DNA of 64,000 nt from an uncultured Raoultella sp. (lineage in GTDB: Bacteria; Pseudomonadota; Gammaproteobacteria; Enterobacterales; Enterobacteriaceae), in NCBI GenBank assembly GCA_900759445.1, contig CAAEVH010000002.1, positions 62,001 to 126,000 of the forward strand, given 5' to 3'. Positions within the stretch are counted from its first letter, which is position 1, and every line of letters begins with the position of its first letter. Below the pieces are notes generated by a model that saw only the letters and a list, made by a program, of their open reading frames with translations, did not search any database and was not told the origin of the DNA. This document shows positions 58,551 through 64,000 of the stretch, piece by piece. The translations under genes were made by a program, and so were the position numbers.

Positions 58551-59981
58551 CTATTCACGCGGCAGCTCATCCCAGGCACCTGGCGCCAGCTGCTGGTTTA
58601 TTTCCGGGTAGCGCGTGGCGTCAAAGGTCGGCCGCACGCCCAGCCGTCGCTGGTTGAGATAATCACTGGCCAGGATCCGTACCGTAGGCGACAGCAGTAA
58701 AATAGCGGTCAGGTTAGTGATGGCCATCAGCGCCATGATGGTATCCGCCAGCTGCCAGACAACCGGCAAACCGACCAGCGCGCCGGTGATGACCATGACC
58801 AGGGTGAGGATCCGTAGCGCCCAGATATGACGAGGGCTGTTAATACGTAGAAATATCAGGTTATTTTCAGCATAGATGTAGTTTGCGACGATAGAACTGA
58901 AGGCAAAGAGCAGCACGACGATTGCCACGAATCCCGCCCCCCAGCCGCCGACCAGTGATGTCATGGCATGCTGGATACTCTGGATACCATTCACGGCATC
59001 TTCCGCCTCGTCCAGCGGCGCCAGCATGATGATGACGGCGCTGGCGGTGCAGATAACTATCGTATCGATGAGGACGCCAATCATTTGCACGATCCCCTGC
59101 GCAGCCGGATGCGGAGGCCAGGAAGCCGCTGCCGCCGCGGCGTTAGGCGTTGATCCCATCCCCGCTTCGTTCGAGAACATACCGCGCTGAAAGCCACTGG
59201 TGAGCGCCTGGCTGATGGTATAGCCCACTGCTCCGGCGGCGGCCTCCTGCCAGCCGAACGCACTGCGGAAAATGGACTCGAAAATGGCCGGCAGCGCCGT
59301 AATGTGCCAGAGGCCAATCAGCAGGCTGGTGGTCACCCAAAGCAGAGCCATCAGCGGCACAATCCACTGCAATAACTTCGCCACGCCCCGCAAACCCCGT
59401 ACGATAACCAGCAGGATCACCAGTGCCAGCGCGCAGCCGGTAACGATAGCAGGAAGGTCAAAGGCATAGCTCATCGCATTCGCGATGGAGTTGGCCTGCA
59501 CGGTGTTAAAAATAACCCCATAGGCCAGCAGGAGCAGGATAGAAAACACGATGCCCATCCAGCGCATTCCTAAACCCCGTGACATATACCAGGCCGGGCC
59601 GCCGCGAAATTGCCCGTGGGCATCGCGTTCTTTGTAGAGCTGGGCAAGAGAACATTCGGCAAAGCTGCTGGCCATGCCGAGCAGCGCAGAAACCCACATC
59701 CAGAAGACGGCGCCGGGTCCGCCGGCGGAGATAGCCAGCGCGACACCGACCAGGTTGCCGCTGCCCACGCGCGCTGCGAGGCTGGTGCACAGGGCCTGGA
59801 AAGAGGTTAACCCGCCGGGCTGAGGCTGGAGGCTTTTCTTTAGACTTTTCCCAAACTGGCGGACATAACGAAACTGAATGAATTTTGTTCGCCAGGTAAA
59901 CCAGATGCCGGCGCCCAGTAACAGATAAATCATTACCGAGCCCCAGAGTATTTCATTGATAAAAGAGAAAAAATCAGGCAT
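58551..59981 (-). CDS. yaaJ: AGCS-family amino acid transporter YaaJ
   Basis: The 476-residue membrane protein belongs to the alanine/glycine:cation symporter family (sodium-coupled). Signatures include the N-terminal [22 protein letters not shown] and the [14 protein letters not shown] motif. About ten membrane segments are present. It likely imports alanine or glycine. It diverges from talB. Confidence 0.93.
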   Translation of the reverse strand: MPDFFSFINEILWGSVMIYLLLGAGIWFTWRTKFIQFRYVRQFGKSLKKSLQPQPGGLTSFQALCTSLAARVGSGNLVGVALAISAGGPGAVFWMWVSALLGMASSFAECSLAQLYKERDAHGQFRGGPAWYMSRGLGMRWMGIVFSILLLLAYGVIFNTVQANSIANAMSYAFDLPAIVTGCALALVILLVIVRGLRGVAKLLQWIVPLMALLWVTTSLLIGLWHITALPAIFESIFRSAFGWQEAAAGAVGYTISQALTSGFQRGMFSNEAGMGSTPNAAAAAASWPPHPAAQGIVQMIGVLIDTIVICTASAVIIMLAPLDEAEDAVNGIQSIQHAMTSLVGGWGAGFVAIVVLLFAFSSIVANYIYAENNLIFLRINSPRHIWALRILTLVMVITGALVGLPVVWQLADTIMALMAITNLTAILLLSPTVRILASDYLNQRRLGVRPTFDATRYPEINQQLAPGAWDELPRE

Positions 59982-60106
59982 TAACCATCCTCTTGTCCAT
60001 GCCGGAACGCTAGTGTAAGCGTTACCAATTCAAGTGACAATCCCTTAGCTTTCAGAGAATTAATTCATCCAGTTTATCACACTCTGCGCTCTTGCATGGT
60101 CCGCAG

Positions 60107-60134
60107 TTGCGCTGAACATGCAGCGTGTTATCAT
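60107..60134 (+). promoter_or_regulatory. Probable talB promoter
   Basis: -35 TTGCGC (60107-60112) and -10 TATCAT (60129-60134) are separated by 16 bp, about 50 bp before the talB ATG. Confidence 0.55.
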
Positions 60135-60185
60135 CTTGGCAGACCGGTTACATCCCCTTAACTGCTGTTTAAGAGAAACACTATC

Positions 60186-61139
60186 ATGACGGATAAATTG
60201 ACTTCTCTGCGTCAGTACACCACTGTCGTAGCTGATACCGGAGATATTGCGGCAATGAAGCTGTATCAGCCTCAGGATGCCACGACTAACCCTTCTTTGA
60301 TTCTCGGCGCGGCTCAGATTCCTGAGTACCGTAAGCTGATTGATGACGCTGTCGAGTGGGCCCGCGGCCAGAGCAGCGATCGCGCTCAGCAGATTATCGA
60401 TGCTTCCGATAAGCTGGCGGTGAACATTGGTCTCGAAATTCTTAAGCTGATTCCAGGCCGTATTTCGACCGAAGTTGACGCGCGCCTCTCCTATGACACC
60501 CAGGCATCTATCGCGAAAGCGAAGCGCATCATCAAACTGTACAACGATGCGGGCATCGGCAACGATCGCATTCTGATTAAACTGGCTTCGACCTGGCAGG
60601 GTATTTGCGCCGCCGAGCAGCTGGAAAAAGAAGGCATCAACTGTAACCTGACTCTGCTGTTCTCCTTCGCTCAGGCTCGCGCTTGTGCTGAAGCGGGTGT
60701 ATTCCTGATCTCTCCGTTCGTTGGCCGTATTCTCGACTGGTACAAAGCGAACACCGATAAGAAAGAGTACGCGCCGGCTGAAGATCCGGGCGTCGTTTCC
60801 GTCAGTGAGATTTACGAGTACTACAAGCAGCACGGTTATGAAACTGTCGTAATGGGCGCAAGCTTCCGTAACGTCGGTGAAATCCTTGAGCTGGCTGGCT
60901 GCGATCGCCTGACTATCGCTCCGGCTCTGTTGAAAGAGCTGGCGGAAAGCGAAGGGGCTATCGAACGTAAACTGGCGTTCAGCGGCGAAGTGAAAGCACG
61001 TCCGGAACGCATCACCGAAGCCCAGTTCCTGTGGCAGCACAACCAGGATCCGATGGCGGTGGACAAGCTGGCGGAAGGTATCCGTAAGTTTGCTATCGAC
61101 CAGGAAAAACTGGAAAAAATGATCGGCGACCTGCTGTAA
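60186..61139 (+). CDS. talB: Transaldolase B
   Basis: The 317-residue class I transaldolase links the pentose phosphate pathway and glycolysis. The Schiff-base Lys132 (ILIKLAST) and catalytic Asp17 are at the E. coli numbers. Codon use is highly biased, as expected for an abundant enzyme. A hairpin follows, then mog. Confidence 0.98.
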   Translation: MTDKLTSLRQYTTVVADTGDIAAMKLYQPQDATTNPSLILGAAQIPEYRKLIDDAVEWARGQSSDRAQQIIDASDKLAVNIGLEILKLIPGRISTEVDARLSYDTQASIAKAKRIIKLYNDAGIGNDRILIKLASTWQGICAAEQLEKEGINCNLTLLFSFAQARACAEAGVFLISPFVGRILDWYKANTDKKEYAPAEDPGVVSVSEIYEYYKQHGYETVVMGASFRNVGEILELAGCDRLTIAPALLKELAESEGAIERKLAFSGEVKARPERITEAQFLWQHNQDPMAVDKLAEGIRKFAIDQEKLEKMIGDLL

Positions 61140-61147
61140 TCATTTGG

Positions 61148-61171
61148 GCGTGGCCGGGCTCCCGGTCACGC
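61148..61171 (+). terminator. Hairpin after talB
   Basis: GCGTGGCCGGG (61148-61158) pairs with CCCGGTCACGC (61161-61171) with one mismatch and a 2-base loop. No strong T-run follows, so it may be partial. Confidence 0.55.
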
Positions 61172-61249
61172 TACTTCTCCTGAACTCTGTCTGTATTTCC
61201 TTCCAGCGTGTATCATTCCGTCTAATTGTACAGTTTGAACGGAATAACG

Positions 61250-61837
61250 ATGAATACCTTACGAATCGGCTTAGTTTCCATCTCCGATCGCGCCTCCAGC
61301 GGCGTCTATCAGGATAAAGGCATCCCGGCACTTGAAGAGTGGCTGGCGCGTGCGCTGACGACCCCCTTTGAGCTCGAGACCCGTCTGATCCCTGACGAAC
61401 AGGTGATTATCGAACAAACGCTGTGTGAGCTGGTTGACGAGATGGCTTGCCATCTGGTGTTAACTACCGGCGGGACCGGTCCTGCCCGACGCGACGTGAC
61501 GCCGGATGCCACCCTGGCCGTAGCTGACCGCGTTATGCCGGGGTTTGGTGAGCAAATGCGCCAGGTTAGCCTACACTTCGTTCCGACGGCTATCCTTTCT
61601 CGTCAGGTTGGCGTTATCCGCAAGCAGGCGCTGATTTTGAATCTGCCGGGCCAGCCGAAAGCCATTCAGGAAACCCTTGAAGGCGTTAAAGATGCGGACG
61701 GCAAGGTTCTGGTGCACGGGATCTTCGCAAGTGTACCTTATTGTGTACAGCTGCTGGAGGGGCCGTATGTGGAGACGAACGCGGAAGTTGTAGCGGCTTT
61801 TCGCCCAAAAAGCGCGAGACGCGAAACTTTATCCTGA
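61250..61837 (+). CDS. mog: Molybdopterin adenylyltransferase Mog
   Basis: ATG at 61250 (MNTLRIGLVSISDRASSG) gives 195 residues as in E. coli. The MPT-binding motif LTTGGTGPARRDVTPDAT is present. It adenylates molybdopterin before molybdate insertion by MoeA. It follows talB as in E. coli. Confidence 0.97.
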   Translation: MNTLRIGLVSISDRASSGVYQDKGIPALEEWLARALTTPFELETRLIPDEQVIIEQTLCELVDEMACHLVLTTGGTGPARRDVTPDATLAVADRVMPGFGEQMRQVSLHFVPTAILSRQVGVIRKQALILNLPGQPKAIQETLEGVKDADGKVLVHGIFASVPYCVQLLEGPYVETNAEVVAAFRPKSARRETLS

Positions 61838-61959
61838 ATTTGATGCTTTCCTGACATAACCTGCATTGTCGGTGGTGTGCCGTTTTATTTACGATATAGT
61901 GTTTTTTACTTTACACATTCCGTGATGACACCTACACACCTCTGGATGAATTGCTCGTT

Positions 61960-63270
61960 ATGTCACAACATACCCGACCTCTGAATCGACAAGATTATAA
62001 AACCCTGACGCTGGCCGCCCTTGGCGGCGCGCTGGAGTTTTATGATTTCATTATCTTTGTCTTCTTCGCCGCCGTCGTTGGCGAACTGTTCTTCCCGGCG
62101 GATATCCCGGAATGGCTGCGCCAGGTGCAGACCTTCGGCATCTTTGCCGCGGGCTACCTGGCGCGTCCACTGGGCGGCATTATCATGGCCCACTTCGGCG
62201 ATCTGGTCGGGCGCAAGAAGATGTTCACCCTGAGCATTCTGCTGATGGCATTGCCGACGCTGGCGATTGGTCTGCTGCCGACCTACGCGTCGATAGGCAT
62301 TGCCGCGCCGCTGCTGCTGTTGCTGATGCGCATTCTGCAGGGGGCGGCTATCGGAGGGGAGGTCCCCGGCGCCTGGGTTTTTGTCGCCGAACACGTGCCG
62401 GAAAAGCGCATTGGTATCGCCTGCGGCACCCTCACTGCCGGCCTGACGGTTGGCATTCTGCTGGGATCGGTGGTCGCGACGCTGATTAATACCAGCCTGA
62501 CGCCGCAGGGGATTCACGACGGCGGTTGGCGTATTCCCTTCCTGTTAGGCGGCGTATTTGGTCTGGTGGCCATGTATCTGCGTCGTTGGCTGCAGGAGAC
62601 GCCGATATTTCTCGAAATGCAGCAGCGTAAGGCGTTAGCGCAGGAGCTGCCGGTCAAATCGGTGGTGCTGAAACACCAGAAAGCGGTGGTGGTCTCCATG
62701 CTGCTGACCTGGCTGTTATCCGCCGGCGTGGTGGTGGTGATCCTCATGTCACCGGTCTGGCTACAAAAGCACTACGGTTTTGCCCCGGCGATCACCCTGC
62801 AGGCCAACAGTATTGCCACCATTATGCTCTGCATCGGTTGTCTGCTGGCGGGGCTGGCGGCGGATCGTTTTGGCGCCAGTCGCACCTTCATCGTCGGCAG
62901 TTTGCTCCTGGCGGTCTCCAGCTGGGCGTTCTATCACCTTTCCGGCAGCAGTCCCGAGCAGCTGTTCCTGCTGTATGGCACGGTGGGATTGTGCGTTGGG
63001 GTTGTGGGCGCCGTGCCTTACGTCATGGTGCGCGCTTTCCCGGCGGAGGTTCGCTTTACCGGAATTTCCTTCTCATATAACGTCTCTTACGCCATTTTTG
63101 GCGGCCTGACGCCGATTGCCGTGACCATGCTGATGGGGGTTTCGCCGATGGCACCTGCGTGGTACGTGCTGGCACTTTCGCTGATGGGGCTGGGATTAGG
63201 GATCTGGCTGCGTCAGGGGATGGACCGTGAAGTGGCTGCCGCAGGAGGGGAGTTGCAGCGCCTGCCTTAA
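61960..63270 (+). CDS. MHS-family MFS transporter
   Basis: ATG at 61960 (MSQHTRPLNRQDYKTLTL) gives 436 residues; the TTG three codons earlier is possible. It has 12 membrane helices and the MHS signature GALEFYDF in TM1, then GDLVGRKK between TM2 and TM3. Relatives carry citrate, shikimate, alpha-ketoglutarate or betaines with protons. It lies between mog and satP, where E. coli has no such gene. A dicarboxylate or organic acid substrate is plausible, but not shown. Confidence 0.8.
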   Translation: MSQHTRPLNRQDYKTLTLAALGGALEFYDFIIFVFFAAVVGELFFPADIPEWLRQVQTFGIFAAGYLARPLGGIIMAHFGDLVGRKKMFTLSILLMALPTLAIGLLPTYASIGIAAPLLLLLMRILQGAAIGGEVPGAWVFVAEHVPEKRIGIACGTLTAGLTVGILLGSVVATLINTSLTPQGIHDGGWRIPFLLGGVFGLVAMYLRRWLQETPIFLEMQQRKALAQELPVKSVVLKHQKAVVVSMLLTWLLSAGVVVVILMSPVWLQKHYGFAPAITLQANSIATIMLCIGCLLAGLAADRFGASRTFIVGSLLLAVSSWAFYHLSGSSPEQLFLLYGTVGLCVGVVGAVPYVMVRAFPAEVRFTGISFSYNVSYAIFGGLTPIAVTMLMGVSPMAPAWYVLALSLMGLGLGIWLRQGMDREVAAAGGELQRLP

Positions 63271-63283
63271 CGTTCCGCGAGCA

Positions 63284-63316
63284 ATACCCTCGCCCGTCGG
63301 GACGAGGGTATCTTTT
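63284..63316. terminator. Terminator between the MHS gene and satP
   Basis: ATACCCTCG (63284-63292) pairs with CGAGGGTAT (63303-63311), followed by CTTTT. It lies between convergent genes. Confidence 0.85.
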
Positions 63317-63317
63317 A

Positions 63318-63884
63318 TCAATGAGGTGCGCCGATCGGCAGTACGGTGCGACCAAACTGTTCGTTCAGTACTTCACCCATCGCCAGATAAATAGCGCTAC
63401 CGCCGCAGACTAAACCAATCCAGCCCGCGATTTTTACCAGACCTTCATTATCTGCCAGGTGGCCGATTGCCAGCAGCGCAAACAGAACGGTCAGGCTGAG
63501 GAAAACGAATTGCAGCATTCGTGCGGCTTTCAGAGTACCGAAGAACATAAACAACGTGAAGACTCCCCACAGACCGAGGTACATGCCCAGGAAGTGCGCA
63601 TCAGGCGCTTCTGCCAGGCCCATTTTCGGCATGAGAAGAATAGCGACCAACGTCAGCCAGAAGGCGCCGTAGGACGTAAAAGCAGTTAAACCAAAGGTAT
63701 TACCTTTTTTAAATTCCAGCAGGCCTGCGAAAATCTGCGCAATACCGCCGTAAAAAATGCCCATCGCCAGGATAGCTACATCAAACGCGAACAGGCCGCT
63801 ATTTGCCAGATTAAGCAGAATAGTGGTCATGCCGAAGCCCATAAGGCCCAGCGGTGCCGGATTAGCCAACTTAGTGTTGCCCAT
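63318..63884 (-). CDS. satP: Succinate-acetate/proton symporter SatP (YaaH)
   Basis: The 188-residue membrane protein belongs to the AceTr/GPR1-FUN34-YaaH family, with six helices. The family motif NPAPLGLMGFG is at the N-terminus. E. coli SatP takes up acetate and succinate with protons as a hexameric channel-like protein. Its stop is 2 bp after the bidirectional terminator. Confidence 0.96.
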   Translation of the reverse strand: MGNTKLANPAPLGLMGFGMTTILLNLANSGLFAFDVAILAMGIFYGGIAQIFAGLLEFKKGNTFGLTAFTSYGAFWLTLVAILLMPKMGLAEAPDAHFLGMYLGLWGVFTLFMFFGTLKAARMLQFVFLSLTVLFALLAIGHLADNEGLVKIAGWIGLVCGGSAIYLAMGEVLNEQFGRTVLPIGAPH

Positions 63885-63920
63885 AATTCCTCAGAATAAT
63901 GATTAGAAAGGGAAGCATTA

Positions 63921-63941
63921 CCCCGCCACTCGGGGGCGGGG
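63921..63941 (-). promoter_or_regulatory. GC-rich hairpin upstream of satP
   Basis: CCCCGCC (63921-63927) and GGCGGGG (63935-63941) can pair in the satP upstream region. It may be a leader hairpin or the end of the neighbouring transcription unit. Confidence 0.35.
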
Positions 63942-64000
63942 CGCGGCATCATAATGAGGCGCAGGGTAACTGTCTATGATCTGGCGGGGTATTTTTCGCC

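Overview
The window is about 57% GC, densely coded chromosome of an enterobacterium. Gene order and protein sequences follow the Escherichia coli K-12 segment from opgB (about 99 min) across the 0-min point to satP. The GC content, the extra catabolic genes and the absence of several E. coli genes suggest a Klebsiella/Raoultella-like organism. This placement is an inference from recognised proteins; no database search was run.

Layout. (1) 1-7448: a catabolic island absent from E. coli K-12 at this locus. It encodes a proline racemase-type 4-hydroxyproline 2-epimerase, the first codons of an FAD oxidoreductase, a PAS-AraC regulator, a DHDPS-family deaminase/dehydratase, an alpha-ketoglutarate-semialdehyde-type aldehyde dehydrogenase, an APC permease and an LDH2/MDH2-type reductase. 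Together these fit conversion of hydroxyproline to alpha-ketoglutarate. (2) 7550-9114: REP-like sequence and two divergent GNAT acetyltransferases. (3) 9174-15003 (minus strand): opgB, yjjA, dnaT-dnaC and yjjP-yjjB. (4) 15290-23669: a variable stretch with pobA and an AraC regulator (4-hydroxybenzoate), yjjQ-bglJ, a YbaK-family deacylase, an orphan PTS EIIC, fhuF, a GGDEF diguanylate cyclase and a DUF1435 gene under a strong Fur box. (5) 23691-32047: three tRNA-Leu(CAG) genes, rsmC, holD-rimI, yjjG, prfC, osmY, ytjA and yjjU-yjjV. (6) 32048-37250: the deoCABD operon with two promoters and DeoR-type operators, ending in a tandem array of 64-bp REP-derived units. (7) 37252-49972: ytjB-lplA, serB-radA-nadR, ettA, slt, trpR, yjjX, gpmB, rob and creA. 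(8) 50060-57655: arcA, yjjY, lasT, the thrLABC operon with its attenuator, and yaaX. (9) 57697-63884: yaaA, yaaJ, talB, mog, an MHS-family transporter and satP.

Compared with E. coli K-12, yjjW-yjjI (between yjjV and deoC) and creBCD (between creA and arcA) are missing. Insertions include the hydroxyproline island, pobA with its regulator, the orphan EIIC, the GGDEF gene and the MHS transporter. No insertion sequence, prophage, CRISPR array or rRNA was seen. Regulatory sites readable in the sequence include DeoR and CRP sites for deo, an autoregulatory trp operator before trpR, an FNR-type site before arcA, the thr attenuator and Fur-type sites before fhuF and yjjZ.

The observations most worth a second look are the 64-bp tandem array after deoD, the iron/c-di-GMP neighbourhood around fhuF, the tandem CCGG-centred palindromes and short ORF before the orphan EIIC, the compact deo control region, and the hydroxyproline island.
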